8,419 bases of DNA from Paenibacillus sp. (GCA_029256665.1 JAQSXN010000134.1:1-8419), one strand, 5' to 3'; shown: positions 1-6,699, counted from the stretch's first letter. Numbers and translations: made by a program. Notes: a model not told the origin generated them from the sequence alone.

Positions 1-242
1 GGATCCGGGATGAGGCTGTCCGACGTGACGAATATTTTGTCGCTCGGCTTGAACGAGCTCATGAGCAGCCAAATGACGGGGTAGACCATGATGAGGGCGC
101 CGCCGGCCACGAGCACATGATAAATCGACCATTTGACCGTTTTGGCCGGGGATCCGGACCGGATTTTGCCTTTTGTAGCTTTCCCGGCCTTGCCGCCCGA
201 GGGATGAACGGATGCCGCTCCCCCCGAAGATTGATTGGACAT
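1..242 (-). CDS. yesQ: Carbohydrate ABC transporter permease, MalG/YesQ-like (partial, C-terminus beyond window)
   Basis: This is the N-terminal 80 codons of a second inner-membrane permease; the rest lies before position 1. It starts at ATG 242-240, preceded by a strong AAGGAGG at 251-257. The protein has an unusually long hydrophilic, Gly/Ser/Lys-rich leader (about residues 1-36). The first membrane segment follows (about 40-62, containing HVLVAGGALIMVYPVIWLLM), then SSFKPSDKIF, typical of the start of MalG-type permeases just after the first helix. The gene begins 3 bases after the stop of the upstream permease, so the two are surely co-transcribed and probably translationally coupled. MalG-type subunits pair with a MalF-type subunit to form the sugar channel, and the gene order matches yesP-yesQ. 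The EAA loop that contacts the ATPase is outside the window. The family call is firm; the yesQ name rests on synteny. Confidence 0.88.
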   Translation of the reverse strand, partial: MSNQSSGGAASVHPSGGKAGKATKGKIRSGSPAKTVKWSIYHVLVAGGALIMVYPVIWLLMSSFKPSDKIFVTSDSLIPD

Positions 243-245
243 CGC

Positions 246-1145
246 TTACCCCTCCTTCGACTCGTAATGGACCCAGAACTTAGATGACAGGAACAGGACC
301 GACGTTAGCACGGCGACGATGATGAGCATGACCCAAGCCATCGCGGACGCATAACCCATATCGAAGAACTGGAATCCCTGACGGAACAAATACAGCGAAT
401 AAAGCAGCGTGCCGTCGAGCGGTCCGCCCGTTCCTTTGGAAATGATGTAAGCCGGCACGAACGTCATGAACGCCCCGATCGTCTGCATGATCGCGTTAAA
501 CAGAATAATCGGCGTCAACATCGGAATCGTGATTTTGAAGAACCGGTGCACGGCGTTCGCCCCGTCCACGCTTGCCGCTTCGTAGAGCGAACGCGGAATG
601 TTCTTGAGACCCGCCAGGAAAATGAGCATCGACGAGCCGAACTGCCACACGGACAACGTAATGAGCATCCACAGCGCGGCGAGCGGATCCGCGAACCAGC
701 GCACGCTGTCCAGCCCGAGCGTGTTCAACAGCAGATTGATGATCCCTTGATCGCCGTAGATGTTGCGCCACATAATGGATACCGCGACGCTTCCTCCGAT
801 GATGGAGGGCAAATAATATATGGTACGGTATAACCCGATAGCCTTCGAAGCCGTGTTCAGAAGCATGGCGACCATCAGCGCGAACGCCAGGCGCAAAGGC
901 ACTCCGATGAAGACGTAGAGGAACGTTACCTTAAGCGACTGCCAATACTTCTTGTCCTTCGTGAACATCTCCATGTAATTATCGAGCCCTACCCAGCCGG
1001 GCGTCGTAAACAAATCGTAATCCGTCATCGACAGGTACAGCGACGCGATGATCGGGATAAGCGTGAAAGCCAGGAACCCGATAACGAACGGGCTTATGAA
1101 CGCGTAACCGGTCAACTGATTTTTCCATGCCGTTCTCATAACCAT
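246..1145 (-). CDS. yesP: Carbohydrate ABC transporter permease, MalF/YesP-like
   Basis: A 299-residue integral membrane subunit of a binding-protein-dependent sugar importer, a normal length for MalF-type permeases of Firmicutes. About six membrane helices are visible: near 13-40, 72-98, 110-128, 158-180, 210-235 and 265-288. The cytoplasmic EAA loop that docks onto the ATPase is clear at residues 189-208 (EAASVDGANAVHRFFKITIP), with the conserved Gly at 195. Tyr-Leu-Pro-Ser at 111-114 is also typical. The start is uncertain: GGGAG at 1150-1154 lies only 4 bases from the first ATG (1145) but 10 from the ATG two codons later (1139), so either may be used. It sits between the binding protein and the second permease. 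No ATPase gene is present, as is usual for systems that share an MsmX-type ATPase. The substrate is inferred only from the YesO-like neighbour. Confidence 0.93.
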   Translation of the reverse strand: MVMRTAWKNQLTGYAFISPFVIGFLAFTLIPIIASLYLSMTDYDLFTTPGWVGLDNYMEMFTKDKKYWQSLKVTFLYVFIGVPLRLAFALMVAMLLNTASKAIGLYRTIYYLPSIIGGSVAVSIMWRNIYGDQGIINLLLNTLGLDSVRWFADPLAALWMLITLSVWQFGSSMLIFLAGLKNIPRSLYEAASVDGANAVHRFFKITIPMLTPIILFNAIMQTIGAFMTFVPAYIISKGTGGPLDGTLLYSLYLFRQGFQFFDMGYASAMAWVMLIIVAVLTSVLFLSSKFWVHYESKEG

Positions 1146-1149
1146 CCAA

Positions 1150-1154
1150 CTCCC
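1150..1154 (-). promoter_or_regulatory. Ribosome binding site of the MalF-type permease (decides start)
   Basis: GGGAG reads on the minus strand with 4 bases to the ATG at 1145 and 10 bases to the in-frame ATG at 1139. The usual spacing of about 6-9 favours neither clearly, so the first two residues (MV) of the longer form are doubtful. Confidence 0.5.
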
Positions 1155-1219
1155 GCTGCCTTAATTGGGTTCGCTTTCCATTACGAAGTCATCCTAGAAG
1201 CTTACTCGGCATCGAATAT

Positions 1220-1328
1220 CGAATTCAGCCGAACCTTCCGGTGCTCACGTAGCGCTGCTACGCTCCGCTCCTCACGTTCTAGCTTCATCCAATCTTCTCG
1301 GTACTGAAAACCGAACTTTCTGAATTCG
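1220..1328. repeat. Inverted-repeat-bounded intergenic segment with internal hairpin, candidate dispersed repeat
   Basis: CGAATTCAG at 1220-1228 is repeated in inverse as CTGAATTCG at 1320-1328. Inside are a perfect hairpin, CGTAGC (1248-1253) with GCTACG (1257-1262), and two CTCACG words. The minus-strand reading CGTGAGGAGCGGAGCGTAGC resembles GC-rich intergenic words I associate with Paenibacillus genomes, but that is from memory and unchecked. No RNA family is recognised, and the short reading frames here look accidental. Confidence 0.4.
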
Positions 1329-1352
1329 CAATTTCTGAATCTCTTTTCATGA

Positions 1353-1386
1353 CCGCGGCGACCGGCTTTGTCGCCGGCCGCCGCGG
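1353..1386 (-). other. GC-rich intercistronic stem-loop between binding protein and permease
   Basis: CCGCGGCG at 1353-1360 pairs with CGCCGCGG at 1379-1386. After one mismatch (1361/1378), CCGGC at 1362-1366 pairs with GCCGG at 1373-1377, leaving a 6-base loop. It begins 12 bases after the binding protein's stop codon at 1398. On the transcribed strand the stem is followed by TCATGAAAAGAG, with no run of T, so it is not a standard intrinsic terminator. Hairpins in this position in malE-malF-type operons commonly protect the upstream message from 3' exonucleases and give excess binding protein over permease. That role is inferred here. Confidence 0.65.
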
Positions 1387-1397
1387 GGCGTTGCACG

Positions 1398-2717
1398 TTA
1401 CTTGTTTTTGCCGAGAATCGCGTTCGCCTCTTCGCGGAATTGCTTCGCCGCTTCTTCGGGCGTCAATTGCTGGAAGTCCATTTGCTCCGTGACCGTCATG
1501 AACAATTGAATGATCTCCGCCGTGCCGATCGGATCCGGCGGGTCCATCGGCGAGCTGTTTTCTTGCGCCCAAGATACGTAATCGAATACTTGAACCTGCG
1601 CCGGATCCAGCTCCGACTTGATGGCGTCGATGACCGCCGTGCTGACCGGCACGCCGCGATCGCCTTTGATCAGCTTGTTGGCGTCCACGTTGTTTACCCA
1701 GAAGTCGATGAACTTGGCCGCTTCTTCCTTCTGCTTGGAGTTCTCGGAGATCGAGAAGTACATGCTCGGCTTCAGGTACAGCCCTTTTTCTCTGTCAGGT
1801 CCAGGCATATGAGCCATCTCGAGCGGACGGTTCGCCACTTGCTGAATGCCGACGAACTGGTTCGTCCATTGGAAAATGCCGATTTGTTGGCCTTTGACGA
1901 GCATGTCGTCCTCGACGCCTTTGATTTGCGCCTTCACGTCCGGCGGCGGCGTGTCGCCGTCCTTCACGAGCTGAGCCAGCGGCTTAAAGAAGTCGACGAA
2001 CAATTGATCGTCCTCGTAGCCGAGCGCCGTGCCTTCCGCGTTATAGAGATGCTGGCCTTTGGTACGGAGGTAATAGCCAAAGAATACTTCCGGGCGCAAC
2101 CCGTTGTCGAAGTACAATCCCGCTTCCTTCGCTTTGCCAGCCAGCGCGTAGTAGTCGTCCCACGTCCAGTTGTCGTCCGGTTTATCCACGCCCAGCTTCT
2201 TGAGCAGCTCCGGATCGTATTGGAAGTTCACCGCGTTGACGCCGATGTTGAAGCCGAACAGCTTGTCGCCGATGCGGCCGCCGGAGATCGCGTTCTCCGA
2301 GATGTTCGTCGTGTCGATGCCCGCGTTCAGGAACGGGGTAAGATCGGCCAGTTGGTTCTTGGAGCCGTATTGCGACAGATAAGAGATATCCATTTGCAGA
2401 ATGTCGGGAAGCTCGTTAGCCGCCGCTTGCGGCGCCAGCTTCTTCCAATAGTCGTCGAAGTTCGCGTATTCGGGTTCGATTTTCACGTGAGGGTTCTGCG
2501 CTTCGTACATCTTGATGACTTCCAGCGTGTAATCGTGGCGCGGCTGACCGCCCCACCAGGCCATCCGGAGCGTCACGTTTTTCGGTTTGTCGGTTGCTTC
2601 TCCCCCGGTTGAAGCCGTGCTCGTCGGATCCGCATTGGCTCCGTTGTTGCCGCCCGCGCAAGCCGTCAGCGAGAATACGACCGTCGTTGCCAGCAGTGCC
2701 GTCATCCATTTTCTCAT
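1398..2717 (-). CDS. yesO: Extracellular sugar-binding lipoprotein of ABC importer, YesO-like (SBP family 1)
   Basis: A 439-residue solute-binding protein that would capture an oligosaccharide outside the cell and hand it to the two permeases encoded downstream. Residues 1-20 are a lipoprotein signal peptide: charged MRKW, a hydrophobic core, then the lipobox LTAC with Cys20 as the lipidated residue. A Gly/Asn/Ser/Thr-rich linker (21-45) tethers it to the membrane. The mature domain begins with VTLRMAWWGGQPRHDYT (48-64), which I recall from B. subtilis YesO. Further typical features are the aromatic-rich WTWDDYYAL and, in the C-terminal half, KGDRGVPVS. The start is well set: GGGGAG (2725-2730) lies 7 bases from the ATG. 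It has its own leader and promoter region downstream of the kinase-regulator terminator. YesO has been linked to unsaturated rhamnogalacturonan disaccharides; that substrate is inference here. Confidence 0.92.
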   Translation of the reverse strand: MRKWMTALLATTVVFSLTACAGGNNGANADPTSTASTGGEATDKPKNVTLRMAWWGGQPRHDYTLEVIKMYEAQNPHVKIEPEYANFDDYWKKLAPQAAANELPDILQMDISYLSQYGSKNQLADLTPFLNAGIDTTNISENAISGGRIGDKLFGFNIGVNAVNFQYDPELLKKLGVDKPDDNWTWDDYYALAGKAKEAGLYFDNGLRPEVFFGYYLRTKGQHLYNAEGTALGYEDDQLFVDFFKPLAQLVKDGDTPPPDVKAQIKGVEDDMLVKGQQIGIFQWTNQFVGIQQVANRPLEMAHMPGPDREKGLYLKPSMYFSISENSKQKEEAAKFIDFWVNNVDANKLIKGDRGVPVSTAVIDAIKSELDPAQVQVFDYVSWAQENSSPMDPPDPIGTAEIIQLFMTVTEQMDFQQLTPEEAAKQFREEANAILGKNK

Positions 2718-2746
2718 TCTAAAGCTCCCCTTCCCTGCTTTGCTTC

Positions 2747-2765
2747 GTTCGTTTGGGTTCGTTTG
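2747..2765. repeat. Tandem 9-base direct repeat in the binding-protein leader
   Basis: GTTCGTTTG occurs at 2747-2755 and again at 2757-2765, one helical turn apart (10-base step). It lies in the untranslated leader between the probable promoter and the ribosome binding site of the binding-protein gene. It could be a protein site or chance low complexity; nothing decides between these. Confidence 0.4.
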
Positions 2766-2777
2766 TCTCGTCGTCGT

Positions 2778-2791
2778 TGTAAGTGTTTACA
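2778..2791. promoter_or_regulatory. Near-match to a catabolite-response (cre) palindrome
   Basis: TGTAAGTGTTTACA is a 5+4+5 palindrome (TGTAA/TTACA). It fits the CcpA cre consensus TGWNANCGNTNWCA except that the central C is T. It lies just downstream of the probable -10 of the binding-protein gene, where CcpA binding would block transcription. Catabolite repression of glycan transporters is common in Firmicutes, which supports but does not prove the call. An alternative is an operator for another regulator using TTACA words. Confidence 0.45.
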
Positions 2792-2797
2792 TTTCCT

Positions 2798-2831
2798 ATT
2801 CTATAAGCTGACGCGAGTTCGAGGAATGTAA
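2798..2831 (-). promoter_or_regulatory. Probable activator-dependent promoter of the binding-protein/permease operon
   Basis: On the minus strand TATAGAAT (2805-2798) is a good -10 region about 80 bases upstream of the start codon. No convincing -35 is present: the best candidate, TTACAT at 2831-2826, is 20 bases away. A good -10 with a poor -35 fits a promoter switched on by an AraC-type activator such as the neighbouring response regulator. TTACATTTCC (2787-2796) and GGAATGTAA (2823-2831) form inverted arms around the -10. Confidence 0.45.
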
Positions 2832-2850
2832 TTAGCAGACCTCTTTGTAT

Positions 2851-2881
2851 AAAAAACAGAGGTTCCGTCAAGGCAACCTCT
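2851..2881 (-). terminator. Intrinsic terminator of the kinase-regulator operon, overlapping the regulator's stop codon
   Basis: On the minus strand AGAGGTT (2881-2875) pairs with AACCTCT (2864-2858). An inner CC/GG pair follows across a one-base bulge, and a G then six T residues (2856-2851) come after the stem. The regulator's stop codon TGA (2870-2868) lies in the loop. A second, weaker pairing (ACCTCT with AGAGGT near 2839) would compete with the terminator stem. This separates the two-component operon from the transporter operon. Confidence 0.8.
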
Positions 2882-4493
2882 TGTATTCGGAAGGCGATAC
2901 GCCCGTATACTTTTTGAACACCTGGCTGAAATATTGCGGATTGTCGCCAAAGCCGAGCTGCTCCGCGAGCTCGAACACCTTGACGTCGCCGCCGGCGCCG
3001 ATCATCTCCATCGCGCGCTCCATTCGTACCTTCATCACGTAATTGGAAAACTTTTCGCCGGTCTCCTTGCGGAACAGCTTGCCCAAATAATCGGCGTTCA
3101 TGTATAGAATCTCGCTCGCCACCCACTGAAGCGACAGGTCCGCATTGCCGATATGCGACTCTACGATGTCGTAGATCTGGCCGATGATGGACGAGTGCCT
3201 CCGCTTCTGACTGTCGTAATTGACTTGGCAGATCAGCTTCGCCTTCTCTTCCACGAACGTTCGGAGCCCTTGCAAAGTCGCGATGCCCTCCAGCTTGCCA
3301 AGCTCCTTCAAATAATCGTTGGTCGTTGCCGGTTCGGCTTGGCGGATCAGCGCGACATAGATCGGAATAAGATAGGATTTGACGGTTACATCGTCAAGCC
3401 GAAGCTCTTCGAGCAGCTTGAAAAGCTCGTCAAGCTCTTGTTTGACGGCATCCAGATGCCCGGATTTCGCGTATAGGCACAATCGCGCTTCGTCGTAGAA
3501 AAAGCCGTTCTCCGCGCCGTGCGGGTGATCGGACTTAGGCGGAAGCTCCGAGTGCCCGGCAAGTTCGCGCGAGCTTCCATTCCCGTCTTCGCCGCTTCCC
3601 CTCGTGTCGCCGACCGTTATGATGCTGCCTTCGCCAAGATAGAAGCGGAAGCTCATGCATCTCAGCGTATCCAAGTACATGCGGCGGGCATCGGTGAGCG
3701 GACCGGGATCGCTGACCGCGATGGTCGCGTCCAGGCGGTAATACCCTTTGAACGTGTTTCGGACATCGAACAGCAAGCCGAGCAGCTTCTCTTCGTCATA
3801 AGCATTCCGGATGAGCAGCAGCGCCTGGTTGCCGATCGTCGTGCTTAGCACGATCACCTCGCGCGTCAACAGATCCTCGCTGATATTCTTTAGCGCAAAG
3901 AGATGCTCGAATTCGAATTGTCCTTCCAGCTGCAATAGCAAAAGTCTTGCTTCCGCATGCTCCAGCTCGATCCCGAACAATTCCTTGTACCGTTCCCAAT
4001 CGCCGCGGCCGTACATTTTGTTCGTGACCAATTCCTTCAGGAACTGCTCTTTGGCGCTAGGCAGCACCTGTCGAAGCTCCTTCTGGAGATTGGATAAGAA
4101 CGACTCCTTCTTGCGCACCTCGCCGAGCTGCGCCACGACCTCCGACAACGCTTCGCCGATCGTATTTTCGTTGCAGGGCTTGAGCAGATAATGTTTGACC
4201 CCGTGCTGCATCGCCTGTCTGGCGTAATCGAATTCGCCGAAGCCCGACAACATAATGAACGCGATGGAAGGATACAGCTCGCGCGTCCGCTCCGCCAGCT
4301 TGAGTCCGTCCATGCCGGGCATCCGGATGTCGCTTATGACGATATCGGGCTCATGCTCCTGTATGAAAGCCAACGCCTCAACGCCGTTGCGGGCCGTTCC
4401 GGCCAGCTTCGTCCCGTATTTCTCCCACTCCATCAATCCGGCTATGCCTTCGAGAATAATCCGTTCATCGTCCACGATGAGCACCTTATACAT
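2868..4493 (-). CDS. Two-component response regulator with AraC-type DNA-binding domain (YesN family)
   Basis: A 541-residue cytoplasmic transcription regulator. Residues 1-120 are a receiver domain: acidic pair Asp8-Asp9, phosphorylation site Asp55 in DIVISDIRMPGMDG, Ser83 in MLSGFGEFDY and Lys105 in YLLKP. A long middle region (about 125-430) has no strongly recognisable motif; such linkers occur in the large Paenibacillus versions. The C-terminus (about 431-541) has two AraC helix-turn-helix units: LSLQWVASEILYMNADYLGK near 454-473, and FELAEQLGFGDNPQYFSQVF with the family hallmark GVSPSEYKR at the end. The start ATG overlaps the kinase stop (ATGTATAA, 4493-4486), and GAGGG at 4500-4504 lies 6 bases upstream, so translation is coupled. 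B. subtilis YesN is much shorter (about 370 residues), so I give no symbol. The probable target is the downstream transporter promoter. Confidence 0.94.
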   Translation of the reverse strand: MYKVLIVDDERIILEGIAGLMEWEKYGTKLAGTARNGVEALAFIQEHEPDIVISDIRMPGMDGLKLAERTRELYPSIAFIMLSGFGEFDYARQAMQHGVKHYLLKPCNENTIGEALSEVVAQLGEVRKKESFLSNLQKELRQVLPSAKEQFLKELVTNKMYGRGDWERYKELFGIELEHAEARLLLLQLEGQFEFEHLFALKNISEDLLTREVIVLSTTIGNQALLLIRNAYDEEKLLGLLFDVRNTFKGYYRLDATIAVSDPGPLTDARRMYLDTLRCMSFRFYLGEGSIITVGDTRGSGEDGNGSSRELAGHSELPPKSDHPHGAENGFFYDEARLCLYAKSGHLDAVKQELDELFKLLEELRLDDVTVKSYLIPIYVALIRQAEPATTNDYLKELGKLEGIATLQGLRTFVEEKAKLICQVNYDSQKRRHSSIIGQIYDIVESHIGNADLSLQWVASEILYMNADYLGKLFRKETGEKFSNYVMKVRMERAMEMIGAGGDVKVFELAEQLGFGDNPQYFSQVFKKYTGVSPSEYKRLP

Positions 4494-6249
4494 GCCGATC
4501 CCTCATTTCAATGGGCAGAACGAGCGTGATCCGCGTCCCTCCGCCTTCCTCTTCATGTTCGCCAACCTCAACGCCGTACGTATCGCCAAATAACAGCTTG
4601 ATTCGCTCGTCGATATTGCGCAGTCCGATGCCCGTCCCTCTCGGAACCAGCTCGCCCGACTGAAGTCGCGCAAGCACGTCTTGCTCGATGCCCGGACCGT
4701 TATCCGACACCGAGAGCAGCATGCGTCCATCCCGTTCCTCCGCGGAAACCGAGATCACGCAGGTGTCGATCATCGGCTCCAGCGCGTATTGAATCGCGTT
4801 CTCCACGATAGGCTGGATAGACAGCTTGGGCACGAGACAGCCCGTCAGCATGGCCGGTATATCCGTCCGGAAGTCGAGACGCTCTTCGAACCGGATTCCT
4901 TGAATCGTAATATAGTGGCGGATCGTCGCCAGCTCTTCCTCTAACGGAATGAGCGGCTCCTTGCCGCTGATGGAGCTGCGAAGCAAGTAGCCAAGCGACT
5001 CCACCATTAACGATATTTGTTTATGCCCCACCGCTTTGGCCGACCAATTGATCGACTCCAACGTGTTATAGAGAAAATGGGGGTTGATCTGCGCCTGCAG
5101 CGCCTTGAATTCGGTATCCTTGATGGCGATCTGCTTCACGTAGTTTTCGTTGATGAGCTCGTTGATCCGTTCCACCATGATCCGGAAGTTGCGGTGCAGC
5201 AGCCCCGCTTCGTCCATCGCCGGCTCCTTCTCTCCCGGCAGCAGCTCGTATTCGAAGTTGCCCAACTGCACGCGTTTCATCCGGTTGCTGAGCCGCTCGA
5301 TGGGGCCGGTCACGGAACGCGAGAACCATAACGCCGCGAGCAGAACCAATATAAACACGATCAAGTAAATGACGAACACCGATTGTTTGGCCGTTTCCGT
5401 TTTGCGGAAGATGGAGTCATAAGGCAAAATGTTGAGATACGTCCAGTTCATGTAGCTCGATGGAATATACGTCACGAAAAAACGTTCGCCGCCGATCTCC
5501 CTGACCTCGTAGCCGCTTTCCCCGTTGGTGCTTAATCGGAAGTTCGCAAGCTCGACAGCCGGATTAGCCGGATAAAGCGTCTGCCTGTTCTCCTCAAGTA
5601 TGGCGAAGGTGCCGCTCCCCTCGTTCATCGGGCCGGCCAGATCGGCAAACAGTCTCGCCATATCCATCCGGATGGCCAATGAGCCGAGGGGATCGAGCTC
5701 CAAATTTCGCACCTGCCGGATTTGCCGACCTGCGATCAGCGCGGCGTCGCCGTCTTCGAGCTTCGGGAAGATATACGTTATGCCGCCGCTCAGCCTCGCG
5801 GTCTCCGTTGCGATCTGTTCGATCCGGCTCCGGGAGGAGAGGAGCATGTTTTTGCCTTGCACATACTCTCTGCCGTAGCTGTCCAGAATATGGAGAGACA
5901 GCACATACTTCTCGAAGCCCCCGACGGAGAGCAGGCGTTGGCGCAGGTTCGTAGCCGTTAGGAAGTTGTCGTAATCCGAGCCGCCTTGTTTGATCACGTT
6001 CAAGTAGCTTTGGATTTGCCCGTCCGTCGCGATGGCGAAGCTGAGCCTCTCCATGCCGCGAAGCTCCTTCTCGACGCCGAGCGAAGCGCTGTTAAGCGCG
6101 GTTGCCGATTGTTTGTAAATTTCTTCGTCGTACGCCTGGAACGTGAACCGCATGACGAGATAGGTGACAAGCCCGATGACGAGCATCATGATTGCGATAA
6201 GCGCAATCAGCTTGTATTTAATCCGCAGGTTGGAGTAAAACGCTTTCAT
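4486..6249 (-). CDS. yesM: Membrane sensor histidine kinase, YesM/LytS-like (HPK7-type, dCache-like sensor, HAMP)
   Basis: A 587-residue kinase that phosphorylates the adjacent response regulator. Order: membrane helix 1 (about 13-36), extracytoplasmic sensor (about 37-288, Cache-like by size and position), membrane helix 2 (about 290-309), and a HAMP linker (about 310-366, with GPIERL and ERINELI). The phosphoacceptor His391 follows in QINPHFLYNTLESINW. The ATPase domain has the N box QPIVENAIQYAL (Asn484), DNGPGI (517-521) and GTGIGLRNIDERI (538-550). All key catalytic residues are present. Length is close to YesM (about 577). The ribosome binding site is weak and distant (AAGG at 6262-6265, 12 bases from ATG), and no in-frame start lies just upstream. 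An extracellular or membrane-level glycan-related signal is inferred from the neighbouring transporter. Confidence 0.94.
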   Translation of the reverse strand: MKAFYSNLRIKYKLIALIAIMMLVIGLVTYLVMRFTFQAYDEEIYKQSATALNSASLGVEKELRGMERLSFAIATDGQIQSYLNVIKQGGSDYDNFLTATNLRQRLLSVGGFEKYVLSLHILDSYGREYVQGKNMLLSSRSRIEQIATETARLSGGITYIFPKLEDGDAALIAGRQIRQVRNLELDPLGSLAIRMDMARLFADLAGPMNEGSGTFAILEENRQTLYPANPAVELANFRLSTNGESGYEVREIGGERFFVTYIPSSYMNWTYLNILPYDSIFRKTETAKQSVFVIYLIVFILVLLAALWFSRSVTGPIERLSNRMKRVQLGNFEYELLPGEKEPAMDEAGLLHRNFRIMVERINELINENYVKQIAIKDTEFKALQAQINPHFLYNTLESINWSAKAVGHKQISLMVESLGYLLRSSISGKEPLIPLEEELATIRHYITIQGIRFEERLDFRTDIPAMLTGCLVPKLSIQPIVENAIQYALEPMIDTCVISVSAEERDGRMLLSVSDNGPGIEQDVLARLQSGELVPRGTGIGLRNIDERIKLLFGDTYGVEVGEHEEEGGGTRITLVLPIEMRDRHV

Positions 6250-6328
6250 ATCGTCGGCTCGCCTTCCTCTCGTCTAGTAGCTTCGCTTTGCTTGGGGATT
6301 CCCCGTTCGTCGCCGCTTCGGCCCTACT

Positions 6329-6356
6329 GCTAACGGACACCAGCGACAGGCATAAC
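6329..6356 (+). repeat. Orphan copy of the CTAACGG repeat unit
   Basis: GCTAACGGACACCAGCG begins at 6329 and matches the first 17 or so bases of the 50-base units in the element at 6403-6593, with one change (ACA for ACG). It stands 76 bases before the first unit of that element, off the 50-base register, and has no inverted partner on the far side. Confidence 0.6.
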
Positions 6357-6402
6357 ACCCTAATTTGTTGACCACTGACCGCACGCTCCCGCACTCGCCC
6401 GG

Positions 6403-6593
6403 CCGCTAACGGACGCCAGCGGCGTTATTTGCACGAAAACCGGTCTTTTCAAAATCTAACGGACGCCACAGCCGCTAATTAAGCAATACGGGGCACTAAG
6501 CACGGTTTATCCAACATATAGCGTCGTTGGCGTCCGTTAGAAAGCGGAATGTGTCCAAAACATCGAAATAAGGTCATCCGCGTCCGTTAGCGG
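6403..6593. repeat. Inverted-repeat element A: four 50-base CTAACGGACGC units (++--)
   Basis: Units start at 6406 and 6456 on the plus strand and at 6590 and 6540 on the minus strand. The step within each arm is exactly 50 bases, and the inner units are 85 bases apart start to start, so their tails overlap over 6491-6505. The outer ends form a 14-base perfect inverted repeat, CCGCTAACGGACGC (6403-6416) with its complement at 6580-6593. The inner units share CTAACGGACGCCA (13 bases, 6456-6468 and 6540-6528). About 15-25 bases at each unit head are conserved, including a TTATTT-like block near unit position 20; the tails vary. The period of 50 is not a multiple of 3, arguing against coding. No target-site duplication or transposase is seen. 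Confidence 0.82.
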
Positions 6594-6627
6594 ACAATGA
6601 CCGTGTATCGCCTGGGGACGGCGCGTC

Positions 6628-6654
6628 AAAAGGCATGCCCGGGAAGGACATGCC
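6628..6654 (-). terminator. Terminator-like hairpin just downstream of a minus-strand promoter
   Basis: On the minus strand GGCATG (6654-6649) pairs with CATGCC (6637-6632). A mismatch and a CC/GG pair follow, then the loop, and TTTT (6631-6628) comes after the stem. The T run is short, so termination would be partial. It sits about 10-35 bases after the expected start of the promoter at 6670-6699, in the position of an attenuator or the end of a very short RNA. Confidence 0.4.
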
Positions 6655-6669
6655 CCGGCTCGTTCCCCT

Positions 6670-6699
6670 ATTATAAGGAGGTTCGCGCTCATTTGACCA
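6670..6699 (-). promoter_or_regulatory. Candidate minus-strand promoter upstream of the kinase-regulator operon
   Basis: On the minus strand a perfect -10 TATAAT (6675-6670) is 18 bases from TGGTCA (6699-6694), a 4-of-6 match to TTGACA. Transcription would start near 6663, pass the hairpin at 6628-6654 and repeat element A, and reach the kinase gene after a leader of roughly 410 bases. It is the best promoter I see for the two-component operon, but the -35 is only fair. Confidence 0.45.

Noticed and set aside
1..6. Window begins with a BamHI site (GGATCC), suggesting a clone edge
   Set aside because: GGATCC occurs again nearby (for example near 150 and 687) and the other window end shows no such site, so it is probably chance.
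1368..2612. Long plus-strand open frame (414 codons) opposite the binding-protein gene
   Set aside because: It is an arginine- and valine-rich antisense shadow caused by GC-biased codons; the minus-strand protein has a signal peptide, ribosome binding site and clear family motifs.
6294..6304. GGGGATTCCCC palindrome upstream of the kinase
   Set aside because: A single short palindrome with no partner site and no clear relation to a promoter; too little to call an operator.
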